Assembly (NCBI GenBank): GCA_027886905.1
Contig: JAPCJO010000006.1
Coordinates: 1-57,465 of the forward strand
Direction of reading: 5' to 3'
Origin: Nitrososphaerota archaeon
GTDB lineage: Archaea; Thermoproteota; Nitrososphaeria; Nitrososphaerales; Gagatemarchaeaceae
DNA length: 57,465 nucleotides
A model generated the notes under the pieces. The model had not been told where the DNA came from. It saw only the letters and a list, made by a program, of their open reading frames with translations, and did no database searches. Position numbers and translations under genes: made by a program. Below, one piece after another: positions 25,541-33,045 of this stretch (the first letter of the stretch is position 1; each line of letters opens with the position of its first letter).

Positions 25541-25616
25541 TGAACTTGCGACAGCTCGGTCTTCAGCCGAGTGTTGGAGGCCTAGAGGGCACTCTCCCAG
25601 GCTGAGCTACCTTGGC
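25525..25616 (-). tRNA. tRNA-Phe(GAA) with an 18-nt noncanonical intron
   Basis: Read on the minus strand, the acceptor stem GCCAAGG pairs with CCTTGGC. The D-arm is GCTC-AGCCTGGGA-GAGT, the anticodon arm CTCGG-CTGAAGA-CCGAG with anticodon GAA, and the T-arm GCAAG-TTCAAAT-CCTGC with one A-C mismatch. The discriminator is A and CCA is not encoded. Between the D-stem and the anticodon stem are 18 extra nt (25572-25589) that cannot belong to the mature tRNA, so an intron at about position 26/27 is inferred. GAGTG before it and CACTC after it are complementary. A TATA-like AAATTTAAG lies about 30 nt upstream. Confidence 0.85.
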
Positions 25617-25699
25617 ACAAACGGACGGTCTCTGACGTTATGACTTAAATTTTCCTAAGGGGTCAACTATCGCCGCGCCCTGTATCGCTGCTTGCATGG

Positions 25700-26431
25700 T
25701 TGTCCAAGTCTCGTTACCGAAGTGAACTTCGAATTCCAGCAGAAATGTCTCAGAAATTCGCCTACTTCCTTGGAGTGCTTCTTGGAGACGGCTCCGTTGG
25801 CTCAGCAAGGGTCCCCTTAATCTATCTGGTCGGTGACCTAGTCGAGGAGAGGGGTTTCTACGACTACGTCTTGATACCCCTGATAAGCGCCCTCTTCAAT
25901 ATCAGTCCTTACAGCTATGTGAGGAAAGGCAAGTCCGCGTACGCCGTGCATTTCAAGTCCAAGAGGCTTGTCGAATATCTTGTCTCGCAGCTCGACTTTC
26001 CGTGCGGAGACGTCCGGAAATGTCTGCCCCGACCTATGGCTTTCTTTCCGGAAGGGATTAGGCTGGCCTTTGTCAGAGGTCTCTTCGATGCCGATGGGAG
26101 CATCGTTTTTCCCGCAAGACCTACCGTGAGCACGAGTATCCCACAATCGAGATCAAGACTGTGAGCCGCCAACTTGGCCTCTCGGTGAAAGACCTCCTCC
26201 TGCTTGCCGGTTTCAGAGCTTCTTTGAACAAATCTGCAGAAAGCTGGGAGTGAGAATAAACGGCAAAGCGATGTTGGAGCGTGGATGGAAAAAATCGGGT
26301 CGCGCAACATCAAACACCTCACAAGATACTGGGTGTGGAAGAAGGAAGGCGTTTGCCCTCCAAAGACAATGGTTAGAGATAGAATGCTCATCCTCGAAGA
26401 TTGGGACATGTCGTCCGTCGTGAAGCCTTAA
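25700..26431 (+). pseudogene. degenerate LAGLIDADG homing endonuclease
   Basis: The first frame (25700-26164) holds the first LAGLIDADG helix as FLGVLLGDGS and the second as FVRGLFDADGSI, then loses homology after base 26110. The next frame continues with REHEYPTIEIKTVSRQLGLS to a stop near 26253. A third frame, reached near 26275, carries the typical C-terminal end (KHLTRYWVWKKEGVCPPK) to TAA 26431. At least two or three indels therefore break an endonuclease of about 230 aa. It sits just upstream of tRNA-Phe and is richer in A+T than its surroundings, in keeping with a decayed mobile gene. It may once have served an intron or intein, or been free-standing. Confidence 0.82.
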
Positions 26432-26460
26432 TTCGGAGATTTTTTTGGTGCGCCATCGTC

Positions 26461-26919
26461 ATGCCCAAGCCGGTCAAGCAAAAGTACAAGCTTTCGGAGA
26501 CCTTCAACGCGCCTCTCGACTACGTCTTCAAGTGGTGCACGGACTTCCGCGAGGACGACAACAAGATGATCGGCTCGAAGACCGAGAGGAAGATGCTGGA
26601 GAAGAGCCCCGAGCGCGTCATCTGGCGGGTCCGCTACAAGGACGGCAAGGGATACGCAGAGGGCGTCAGGGCCGTGTGGCTTCGCCCCCCGAACTCCTGG
26701 ACCCTCGACACCTGCGGGGACGGGAGAGAGGTCGGCGAATACAAGCTAAAGGCGCTCGGAAAGACCAAGACAAGGCTCGACATGAAGTTCGTGGTGACCT
26801 ACGACAGCAAGGACGAGGTCGAGGACAAGGAGGAGTGGGAGGCGGACGGGGTCAAGCACTGGAAGATCTACAAGAAGGCCCTCGAGGCCGACCTCAAGGC
26901 CGGCAGGCCTGCTGCCTGA
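26461..26919 (+). CDS. SRPBCC/START-like domain protein
   Basis: A 152-aa single-domain protein with the helix-grip pattern: KLSETFNAPLDYVFKWCTDFRED at the start, a central beta-sheet (RVIWRVRYKDGKGYAEGV) and a long C-terminal helix (WKIYKKALEADLKAG). Such folds bind hydrophobic ligands or act as cyclases or co-chaperones; the ligand is unknown. ATG at 26461 begins the conserved part. The last 26 nt overlap the end of the convergent gene. Confidence 0.78.
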   Translation: MPKPVKQKYKLSETFNAPLDYVFKWCTDFREDDNKMIGSKTERKMLEKSPERVIWRVRYKDGKGYAEGVRAVWLRPPNSWTLDTCGDGREVGEYKLKALGKTKTRLDMKFVVTYDSKDEVEDKEEWEADGVKHWKIYKKALEADLKAGRPAA

Positions 26920-27292
26920 CCATCCTCTCGTAGCTGGACTCCTGGGGCCTGCGCAGCGCCTTCAGGTCAATACGCGCCCTTGCGACCGCCCCTCCGACCT
27001 TGCCCAGGCCAGACCTGAGCGCTCTCTCCAGGGCGTTCTGCCGCGACAGGTCGGTGACCTCGAGGACCAGACCGGTCCTCTTCGCTAGGTCTCTCGCCTC
27101 TTCCAGGGCCTTCGCCTGCTTGTCGTCGAAGACGTAGTCGTAGACCAAGACCCTGTTCTTCTGGGACGGGAACAAAGGGCCGTACCAGGACATCAGGGAG
27201 TTCGGGGAGACCGCCGCGCCGCCGAATTCGGCGACCCTGGCCACCCTCCTGCTCTTCAGGACGAGCCTGATCTTGCCTTTTTCGCTCTCCAA
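26894..27292 (-). CDS. conserved-looking hypothetical protein
   Basis: 132 aa from TTG 27292 (MESEKGKIRLVLKSRRV). It has a beta-rich N terminus, the segment SWYGPLFPSQKNRVLVYDY and an alpha/beta half (KALEEARDLAKRTGLVLEVTD) that looks like a small thioredoxin- or Rossmann-type fold, ending in a basic tail. No family recognised. Its 3' end overlaps the SRPBCC gene by 26 nt. It is divergent from the Bat-like regulator, across the CCGTCG array, so it may be under the same control. Confidence 0.55.
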   Translation of the reverse strand: MESEKGKIRLVLKSRRVARVAEFGGAAVSPNSLMSWYGPLFPSQKNRVLVYDYVFDDKQAKALEEARDLAKRTGLVLEVTDLSRQNALERALRSGLGKVGGAVARARIDLKALRRPQESSYERMVRQQACRP

Positions 27293-27308
27293 TTCTTTTC
27301 ACCGGAGA

Positions 27309-27405
27309 CCGTCGCGGCCTGCCGTCGGTTAGGCTTGGTGCCGTCGCACGACGGGGTTTCAGGGCCACCTCAAGCGTGGCGGTGAGTGCCGTCGCACGAC
27401 GGCAC
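27309..27405. promoter_or_regulatory. CCGTCG/CGACGG operator array before the Bat-like regulator
   Basis: Four CCGTCG sites occur within 97 nt: single half-sites at 27309 and 27322, a palindrome CCGTCG-CA-CGACGG at 27341-27354, and a longer one, GTGCCGTCG-CA-CGACGGCAC, at 27386-27405. The two palindromes share GTGCCGTCGCACGACGG and are 48 nt apart. The second ends just before the TATA box (ACTTATACCC, about 27408-27417) of the gene at 27441, so a protein bound there would meet TBP/TFB. Autoregulation by the encoded regulator is a reasonable inference. Confidence 0.65.
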
Positions 27406-27440
27406 TGGACTTATACCCGAGGCGCTCCTCCAGCATCACG

Positions 27441-28136
27441 ATGACCCTCTACGAGACGACCTTCAGGCTCCAGCACGACTGCCCCTTCAACGACCTCTCG
27501 AAGCAGCACCCCGAGCTCATAATGGCGTCTTGGTGCAACAACGACACAGACGTCCTCGAGATAACCGCGGAGGACCCGGCCGCCTTCGCAAGCCTCCGAA
27601 AGGACGTCAAGTCGATGGAGAAGGCTCTGAAGACGAAGATCGTGCGCACGTCGAACAGCAGCCGCAACGTCCAGCTCCTCATCCAGCACTGCGGCTGCGA
27701 GAACGTGCCAGCTCCCGTGAGCCCGGTCTTCGAGAAGAACAACTGCCTCGAGATCCAGCCCGCCACATACAGGGGAGGCTGGGAGTACTACCGCCTCATC
27801 TCCTTCAGCGAGAGGGACCTACGAAAGGTGTTCGCAACGCTCGAGAAATATTGCAAGGTGGAGATGATATCCCGCCGGGCGATACCCTCGGGGACGGTCA
27901 AAGAGACCATGCTCGTCTCGACTGCCACGCTCTTCGGCGGGCTGACGAGGAAGCAGGTGCAGGCGCTCGTCTTCGCGGTGGAGAACGGCTACTACCAGGT
28001 CCCGAAGAAGGTCACCACCGAGGAGATGGCGAGCAAGCTCAGGCTCCCGAGGACCACATACGAGGAGCACCTGCGCAAGGCGGAGGGGAAGGTGCTCCGG
28101 TCGATGGCCCCCTACATCAGCATGAGGCCAGCGTGA
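27441..28136 (+). CDS. Bat-like HTH_10 transcriptional regulator
   Basis: 231 aa. The C-terminal 60 residues are an HTH_10 (bacterio-opsin activator type) domain: LTRKQVQALVFAVENGYYQ, VTTEEMASKL and the recognition region PRTTYEEHLRKAEGKVL. The N-terminal 165 residues form an alpha/beta sensor-like domain with several Cys (DCPFND, HCGCENV, NNCLEI), perhaps sensing metal or redox state. ATG 27441 sits about 29 nt after the TATA box. Upstream palindromes are likely its operator. Confidence 0.85.
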   Translation: MTLYETTFRLQHDCPFNDLSKQHPELIMASWCNNDTDVLEITAEDPAAFASLRKDVKSMEKALKTKIVRTSNSSRNVQLLIQHCGCENVPAPVSPVFEKNNCLEIQPATYRGGWEYYRLISFSERDLRKVFATLEKYCKVEMISRRAIPSGTVKETMLVSTATLFGGLTRKQVQALVFAVENGYYQVPKKVTTEEMASKLRLPRTTYEEHLRKAEGKVLRSMAPYISMRPA

Positions 28137-28165
28137 CTGTCTCCCGCGCGTCGGTAAGAGATAAG

Positions 28166-28259
28166 AGCCGACGGAGGGATTTGAGCCCTCGACCTAGTCC
28201 TTACGAGAGACCTGAGCCCACGATGGGTGGTTCGCTCTGCCAGGCTGAGCTACGTCGGC
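28166..28259 (-). tRNA. tRNA-Thr(CGT) with a 20-nt noncanonical intron
   Basis: On the minus strand, acceptor GCCGACG pairs with CGTCGGC, D-arm is GCTC-AGCCTGGCA-GAGC, T-arm GAGGG-CTCAAAT-CCCTC, and the discriminator is U, as usual for archaeal tRNA-Thr. The anticodon arm GGTCT-CTCGTAA-GGACT gives anticodon CGT. Between D-stem and anticodon stem are 20 surplus nt (28213-28232) containing a small hairpin CCAC-CCATC-GTGG; GAGC before and GCTC after are complementary. This is the same insertion point as in tRNA-Phe. Confidence 0.85.
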
Positions 28260-28313
28260 ACTAGTCGCGGTCCCGGATATCCGCCGTTTTTAAACCTCCA
28301 GCGGCCTTTAGGT

Positions 28314-29288
28314 CTACTGCCTCACGAGCTTCTGGAGGGTGTGGCACTCGCCCGGGGCGCGCCGCGTTATCGGGACCTCGGCGACGTAGATATCCCCGCC
28401 CCTGTCGACGCATACCGAGTGGGGCGCGAAGAAGCTCCCCTGCGCGCACTTGTCCTCGCCCTCAATCTTGGCGAGGAGCTCCCCCTCTGGAGAGCGCATC
28501 GTCACCCTCGGGAGTATCCTCCTTCCGTGCGGGGGGACGGAGTAGCGCGTGGGGACCGAGGGGTCGTACCCGAACTCGCACACGACGAGGGTCCCGTCGG
28601 CTCCCTCGGAGATCCCCGTCGGACCGGCGAAGTCGGTCCACTGCGAGACGAACTCTCCCTTGAGGTCGAAGACCTGCATCCTGTTGTTCTCCCTGTCCGC
28701 GACGTAGAGCGTCCTTCCTCCCTGGATGATGGCCCCGTGGGGCAGGTTGAACTCCCCGGGCCCGCCTCCGGGCGCTCCCCACGAGGAGAGGAGCTCGCCG
28801 CTCGCCGAGAACCTGTGGACGCGCGCGTTCGCGTATCCGTCGGAGACGAAGAGCTCCCCCGAGGGGCCGAACGCGACGTCCGTCGGCCCGTTGAACGGGC
28901 CGGCCGAGCGCTTGATCTTGGAGTTCCTTCCGTCGCCCCCCGTGTCCGAGGGCCTGTTCGCGGTCCCGAGGGTCATCAGAAGCTCTCCCTCGGGAGTGAA
29001 CTTGCGCACTGTGTGGTCCAAGAGGTCTGAGCAGAAGACGAAACCGTCCGGAGAGACGCGGACGTTGTGGGCCTTTGTGAAGACCCCCTCCCCCCAAGAG
29101 GCGAGGAACTCGCCCTCCCGGTCGAAGACCATCATGGGGTGCTCGCTCCTGCTGAAGACGTAGACGCGGGAGCGCGAGTCGGTCGCGACGCCCGCGACCT
29201 CCCGGAAGGCCCACCCCTTCGGGACCTCCGCCCAGTCAGCGTCCGCTTCGTAGACGCCTGCATCGGTGACGAGGCGGGTCCTGGGCAA
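28314..29288 (-). CDS. NHL-repeat beta-propeller protein
   Basis: About 324 aa of NHL-type repeats, each with a YVFSR/FVSDGYANARV/YVADRENNRMQVF strand and a Gly-rich turn (GAPGGGPGEFNLPHG), giving a six-bladed propeller. The fold resembles peptidyl-hydroxyglycine lyase and SMP-30 lactonases. No signal peptide is visible, so it is likely cytosolic. TTG at 29288 is chosen because the minus-strand TATA box (GATTATATAG, centre about 29316) is 28 nt away; the frame extends to 29363 but would start upstream of that TATA. Substrate unknown. Confidence 0.8.
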   Translation of the reverse strand: MPRTRLVTDAGVYEADADWAEVPKGWAFREVAGVATDSRSRVYVFSRSEHPMMVFDREGEFLASWGEGVFTKAHNVRVSPDGFVFCSDLLDHTVRKFTPEGELLMTLGTANRPSDTGGDGRNSKIKRSAGPFNGPTDVAFGPSGELFVSDGYANARVHRFSASGELLSSWGAPGGGPGEFNLPHGAIIQGGRTLYVADRENNRMQVFDLKGEFVSQWTDFAGPTGISEGADGTLVVCEFGYDPSVPTRYSVPPHGRRILPRVTMRSPEGELLAKIEGEDKCAQGSFFAPHSVCVDRGGDIYVAEVPITRRAPGECHTLQKLVRQ

Positions 29289-29409
29289 CGCGCGCGATTT
29301 CCTCGTCTGGCTATATAATCGAGGCAGCCACGAACGGTCCGTCGGTCTTCTGGGGTTCAGCACCTCTATACGCTAAGCCTTATATAACTATTAAATTATC
29401 CACTGGGGC

Positions 29410-29862
29410 ATGGACTCGAAATCCTACGCAGCAACGCAGGAGTCGCTGATCGAGAAGCTCAACCTCGTCACCGTCGTCGTGAAGAACCAGGAGGCGGCGC
29501 TCGACTTTTACACGAAGACCCTAGGCCTTGAGAAGCGCGCGGACGTGTCACCGCCGGGAGCCCCAAGGTGGGTGACGGTGGCCCCCAAGGGACAGGACAT
29601 CGAGATATCCCTCTGGGAGGCCGGATCCAGGACGGAGGGGGTCCCGCCCTCGCACCAGCACGCCGGCAACGGGACGTCCTGGAACTTCCAGGTAAAGGAC
29701 TGCCGCAAGGCCTACGCCGAGCTGAAGGCGCGCGGCGTGAAGTTCAGGTCAGAACCCGTCGAATACCCGTGGGCCATCGCCGCGGCCTTCACCGACCCCG
29801 ACGGCAACTCGTTCGGAATAATCCAGCCCAAGGCGACGTCCCCCTCCGAGTGGAAGAAGTGA
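29410..29862 (+). CDS. VOC-superfamily (glyoxalase/bleomycin resistance-like) protein
   Basis: 150 aa of one vicinal-oxygen-chelate domain: NLVTVVVKNQEAALDFYTKTLGLE at the start, IEISLWEAGS in the middle and AAFTDPDGNSFGIIQP at the end, with a Glu/His set compatible with metal binding. Members include glyoxalase I, dioxygenases and antibiotic-binding proteins; the substrate is not evident. A strong TATA box (CTTATATAACT, centre about 29383) lies 27 nt before ATG 29410, so the message is probably leaderless. Confidence 0.85.
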   Translation: MDSKSYAATQESLIEKLNLVTVVVKNQEAALDFYTKTLGLEKRADVSPPGAPRWVTVAPKGQDIEISLWEAGSRTEGVPPSHQHAGNGTSWNFQVKDCRKAYAELKARGVKFRSEPVEYPWAIAAAFTDPDGNSFGIIQPKATSPSEWKK

Positions 29863-29986
29863 CGGGACCCGCATAACGCTCGTCCACCGGCGACCCAGCC
29901 TGATGTAAGCGGCAGACCTGGGGGTTCGCGAAATCCCCACCTCATCGCTATATATCGAGGCCGCCAAAGGGACGACGTATCAGAAA

Positions 29987-30388
29987 ATGACGAACCTCAC
30001 ATTAGAGCAGGCTGAAGGGTGGATCAAGAAGGCGTGCGCGAAGGCGACGCAGCTCGGCGTGAAGGTGTCCGTCTACGTAGTGGACTCCGGTGGGAACCCG
30101 GTGGCCTTCGCGAGGATGGACGGGGCGGGTGTCCTCACACCAGACATCGCCAGGGCGAAGGCCTACACTGCGATCGCGTTCAAGAGCCACTCGAAGGACA
30201 TCGCGGAGCGGATGAAGGACAGGCCGGCGGCGGCGCTCGGCCTCACGCAGGCCAGCGGGAACAGGGTTGTGTTCCTCCCCGGAGGGGTACTCGCAAAGAA
30301 GGGCGAGGAGATCCACGGCGCCATAGGCGTCAGCGGCGCGTCGTCGGACCAGGACCACGAGTGCGGGTTAGAGGCCATCGCGACGTAG
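29987..30388 (+). CDS. GlcG/HbpS family (DUF336) protein
   Basis: 133 aa with the typical VYVVDSGGNPVAFARMDGA, ARAKAYTAIAFKS and LPGGV ... GAIGVSGASSDQDHE segments of the GlcG/HbpS family. Members bind haem or cobalamin or occur in glycolate and diol utilisation; the role here is not fixed by context. ATG 29987 lies about 34 nt after the TATA box CGCTATATATCG. It stands alone between the VOC gene and the convergent small membrane protein. Confidence 0.85.
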   Translation: MTNLTLEQAEGWIKKACAKATQLGVKVSVYVVDSGGNPVAFARMDGAGVLTPDIARAKAYTAIAFKSHSKDIAERMKDRPAAALGLTQASGNRVVFLPGGVLAKKGEEIHGAIGVSGASSDQDHECGLEAIAT

Positions 30389-30425
30389 ACGCTGGCTTGG
30401 GCATCGAGGCGGAGAGCCTCCGGCT

Positions 30426-30620
30426 TCACGCGGACGCCTTTCGCTCGTTTGCCTTTCGCCTGAAGTTGCTCCAGGCGGTGAGCCAAAGCGCGAGACAGAA
30501 CCCCATGGCGCCGTCGACAGCTGCACTGGCTACGCTGAAGACGGAGAGGGCCACCGCAACGGCCGCCCCCACCAGGGCCGCCCCGATCACAAGAACGGGA
30601 TAGCTCCCTCGTTTCAACAT
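30426..30620 (-). CDS. small two-TM membrane protein
   Basis: 64 aa from ATG 30620 (MLKRGSYPVLVIGAALVG), with two hydrophobic helices (VLVIGAALVGAAVAVALSVF and AVDGAMGFCLALWLTAW) and a basic Arg/Lys-rich tail. The frame runs to 30725, but a minus-strand TATA-like GCTTTATTTGC near 30658 supports the shorter start. No family recognised. Confidence 0.55.
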   Translation of the reverse strand: MLKRGSYPVLVIGAALVGAAVAVALSVFSVASAAVDGAMGFCLALWLTAWSNFRRKANERKASA

Positions 30621-30756
30621 GGGACGCCTCTCGGTCTCCGGAGGCTGCCGGGCAAATAAAGCGCAAGCACGAATCTCATTCCCGAGAATGACCCTCCCGG
30701 GCTCTAGGTCGTCTCTCGAAAGCATTTTAGAGCCTGCAAAAGCCAGCCGTCCTTGC

Positions 30757-30844
30757 GCGGGAGTCGCCCAGCATGGCCAACGGCGTTGGATTGAGGTTCC
30801 AATCCCTTAGGGGTTCGTGGGTTCGAATCCCACCTCCCGCACCA
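30757..30844 (+). tRNA. tRNA-Leu(GAG), CCA encoded
   Basis: Acceptor GCGGGAG pairs with CTCCCGC, followed by discriminator A and an encoded CCA (30842-30844). The anticodon arm TTGGA-TTGAGGT-TCCAA gives anticodon GAG. The long variable arm (TCCCTTAGGGG) marks a class II tRNA, and the T-arm is GTGGG-TTCGAAT-CCCAC. No intron is present, in contrast to the other two tRNA genes. Confidence 0.93.
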
Positions 30845-30947
30845 TCCAATTCCACGAGCGTGAGCCGGGACCTTCGACCCCGGGCCCTGCTCCCAAATCT
30901 CGAACAACCCTAAAATATCGGCGGCCCGGCCAAAGCGCGAAGCAAGC

Positions 30948-31172
30948 GTGCGAAAGGTCATCCCAATCGTCATCGGCGTGATACTCCTCCTGGTCGGAAT
31001 CGGCTGGGCGTCGCAGGGAGCGGGAATCATGGGCGGGAGCAGTCTGATGGACAACAACCCGACCTTCCTCTACTTGGGCGGCTTCCTTGCTGTCGTGGGG
31101 ATCGCGCTGGTCGCCTTCGGGGCTACGATGAAGCAAAAGGCGCAGGCCACCGCACCTGCGGCCCCGATGTGA
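30948..31172 (+). CDS. small two-TM membrane protein
   Basis: 74 aa from GTG 30948. Two helices (VIPIVIGVILLLVGIGWA and FLYLGGFLAVVGIALVAFG) are joined by a Gly/Ser/Met loop (QGAGIMGGSSLMDNNP). This arrangement is seen in widespread small hairpin membrane proteins of unknown function. A TATA-like CTAAAATATCG lies about 32 nt upstream. Convergent with the DUF6659-like gene, three nt apart. Confidence 0.6.
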   Translation: MRKVIPIVIGVILLLVGIGWASQGAGIMGGSSLMDNNPTFLYLGGFLAVVGIALVAFGATMKQKAQATAPAAPM

Positions 31173-31174
31173 CC

Positions 31175-31552
31175 TCAGCCCAGGCTGAGCTGGTCCACGA
31201 GCCGTCCTAGCTCCTCCAGCTTCTGGAGCTGGAAGTCGGGGTTCGTCGAGATCAGCATGATCCTCGCCATGAGATTGAAGCAGATTATCGTCACCTTCTC
31301 CTTGACCAGGATGGCGGTCCGAATCCGGCCGTGGTACTTGTCCATCGGGGCCGTCATGCTGATCGCTATCGTCGCCTTCATGTAGACCGTCTCGGCCTCG
31401 CTCTTGGGCTCCAGCGAGGCCACCCCTGGCCTTCCGAACTCGGCCATCAACTTTCCGTCGGACGTCAGCAGGACGACAGCCCGTATGCTCTTGTCAAAAT
31501 CGAAGATGCGGTTCGCCTTCGTCTCGAATATGTCCCGATTGGCCTCCATCAT
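31175..31552 (-). CDS. DUF6659-like (Roadblock-like fold) small protein
   Basis: About 125 aa from ATG 31552. It runs IFDFDKSIRAVVLLTSDGKLMAEFGRPG, a middle segment with KSEAETVYMKATIAISM, and a C-terminal half KEKVTIICFNLMARIMLIST. The order of strands and helices and the sensor-like DGKLMAEFGR match small thaumarchaeal DUF6659 proteins, which resemble Roadblock/profilin folds. Function unknown; such folds often bind small GTPases or act as signalling scaffolds. It follows the next upstream gene after a 16-nt gap, so the two probably form an operon. Confidence 0.6.
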   Translation of the reverse strand: MMEANRDIFETKANRIFDFDKSIRAVVLLTSDGKLMAEFGRPGVASLEPKSEAETVYMKATIAISMTAPMDKYHGRIRTAILVKEKVTIICFNLMARIMLISTNPDFQLQKLEELGRLVDQLSLG

Positions 31553-31568
31553 TGTCAGCCCATCTCCC

Positions 31569-31940
31569 CTATGTCGTCCCCGCCCCGGCCGGCTTGATTG
31601 CCTGCTCGAGGAAGTCCGCGAAATCGCGCACCAGTCTGTCCCTCCCAAGCTTGGCTTCCTTCAGGCGAAGCTCCTTCAATATCGCCTTCATGAGCTCCAC
31701 GCTCCCCTGGCCGAATATCGCCCTGAGGGCCTCCCGGAAGCCTTCCGGATCGCTAGAGACCTTGCTGAGCTTCACGCCGCCCTTCGTCTCTATGAAGTAT
31801 AGCGTCGCCGCTTCGTCTGACCCGCCCAGAGTGTCGAGCAGCCCCTTCTCCACGCACTCCCGTATGGCCTGATTCCCGGATGAGCCTTCCTTGTCGTTAG
31901 GGCGCGCCTTGCCACCGAAGAGCGAACGCCCGCTATTCAT
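31569..31940 (-). CDS. hypothetical protein in operon with DUF6659-like gene
   Basis: About 123 aa from ATG 31940 (MNSGRSLFGGKARPND). A basic N terminus is followed by a compact alpha/beta region (EAATLYFIETKGGVKLSKV) and a helix-rich C-terminal half (FREALRAIFGQGSVELMKAILKEL, then RDRLVRDFADFLEQAI). Family not recognised. TTTACGG near 31965 is a weak TATA-like element 25 nt before the start. Same strand and a short gap join it to 31175-31552. Confidence 0.55.
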   Translation of the reverse strand: MNSGRSLFGGKARPNDKEGSSGNQAIRECVEKGLLDTLGGSDEAATLYFIETKGGVKLSKVSSDPEGFREALRAIFGQGSVELMKAILKELRLKEAKLGRDRLVRDFADFLEQAIKPAGAGTT

Positions 31941-32104
31941 CGTGGTCGCGCACAACCCCCGTAAACCAGGCCCCATCCGCCTCTAGAGCGCAGGGAACGG
32001 GCACGTTCATCTTGAATTTTCTCGCCACTTTGCACTTAAGACTTATGCAGCCCGAATCCACGCGCCCCGACGCTTATCTAAGGCACGAAGGGTGGTCGTG
32101 TCGG

Positions 32105-32593
32105 ATGAACTACACCGAGCCCCACGTCCCCACCCCCGAGGACATCATCCCCACCATGCTCTCCCTCGCCTCCGTGAAGCCCGACGAGTCCGTCTTCGAC
32201 CTGGGTTCGGGGGACGCCAGAATAGTGATATTCGCGGCGAGGGACTTCCACGCGAGGGCGGTGGGCGTGGAGACCAGGAAGCGCCTGGTGAAGGCGTCCC
32301 GACAGAAGATACGCGAGCTGGGGCTCTCCGATCGTGCCAAGATAACCTGCAGGAACTTCAAGAAGGTGAGCCTCCGGAAGGTCGACGTCCTCTGCACCTA
32401 CCTCTCGAGCTATACCCTGAACCTCCTGACTCCGAAGTTCGCGAAGGAGCTCAGGTCAGGCGTCAGGATCGTGAACTTCGACTATCCCATCCCCGCCTGG
32501 AAGGCCACCAAGGAGATAGAGGTGGTCCCTGCGGGCTGGAAGAAGCCACACTCAATCTACCTCTACGTGGTCCCGGCCGTGCAGGCCGACTAG
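32105..32593 (+). CDS. aKMT/FAM173-like methyltransferase (paralog 2)
   Basis: 162 aa from ATG 32105. Motif I is SVFDLGSGDARIVI, motif II AVGVETRKR, and the later segments are CTYLSSYTLNLLTPKF, GVRIVNFDYPIPAW and IYLYVV. N-terminal HVPTPEDIIPTMLSLA is the substrate-gate region typical of aKMT. A TATA-like CGCTTATCTAAGG is centred 27 nt before ATG 32105, ruling out the longer frame from 32012. It likely methylates protein lysines; the target is unknown. Confidence 0.82.
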   Translation: MNYTEPHVPTPEDIIPTMLSLASVKPDESVFDLGSGDARIVIFAARDFHARAVGVETRKRLVKASRQKIRELGLSDRAKITCRNFKKVSLRKVDVLCTYLSSYTLNLLTPKFAKELRSGVRIVNFDYPIPAWKATKEIEVVPAGWKKPHSIYLYVVPAVQAD

Positions 32594-32596
32594 CGG

Positions 32597-32991
32597 TCAC
32601 CCGCGGGCCGTGGAGCGCAGGCCGTACCCCACCGCTCTGTCTGCCGCGATGTGCCCGAGCCATCCGAGGATGGGCCAGTACGGCGTCCCGAGGACCAGCC
32701 ACAGCGCGCCGAACGCCAGCCCCCACACGAGGGCGTTGTGGACGCCGTTGTAGAGGTAGCCGCCCCACGCGGGCCACTCCCTCCTCTTCGAGGAGAGCCC
32801 GATGGGTATGAACGCGGCAAGGTCGGGGAAGAGCATCCAGAACACGGTCGACGGCCAGTCGAGCCCCCCAGGTGGAGCCACCTGTAGACGAGGTAGGCGA
32901 GTATCGCCAGCGTGGCCGCGGCGTACTCCGCCCTGTAGAGCCTGGAGCTGGCAGCCTGAAAGCCAGGCCCGAAGCTACCCGCGCTCCCCAT
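32597..32991 (-). pseudogene. DUF4260-like membrane protein broken by a frameshift
   Basis: The frame from ATG 32991 reads RLYRAEYAAATLAILAYLVYR and then, at a run of six C on the plus strand (32864-32869), loses sense. Another frame picks up at WPSTVFWMLFPDLAAFIP and continues with NGVHNALVWGLAFGALW to the stop at 32597. Joined, the two give about 130 aa with four TM helices, the size and pattern of DUF4260 proteins. The break is either a real mutation or a homopolymer sequencing error. Confidence 0.68.
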
Positions 32992-33045
32992 TCGCAGGCC
33001 GCCCTCCGCGCCGAGCCCATATACGGCGTGCGCCGCTGCCCGAGC

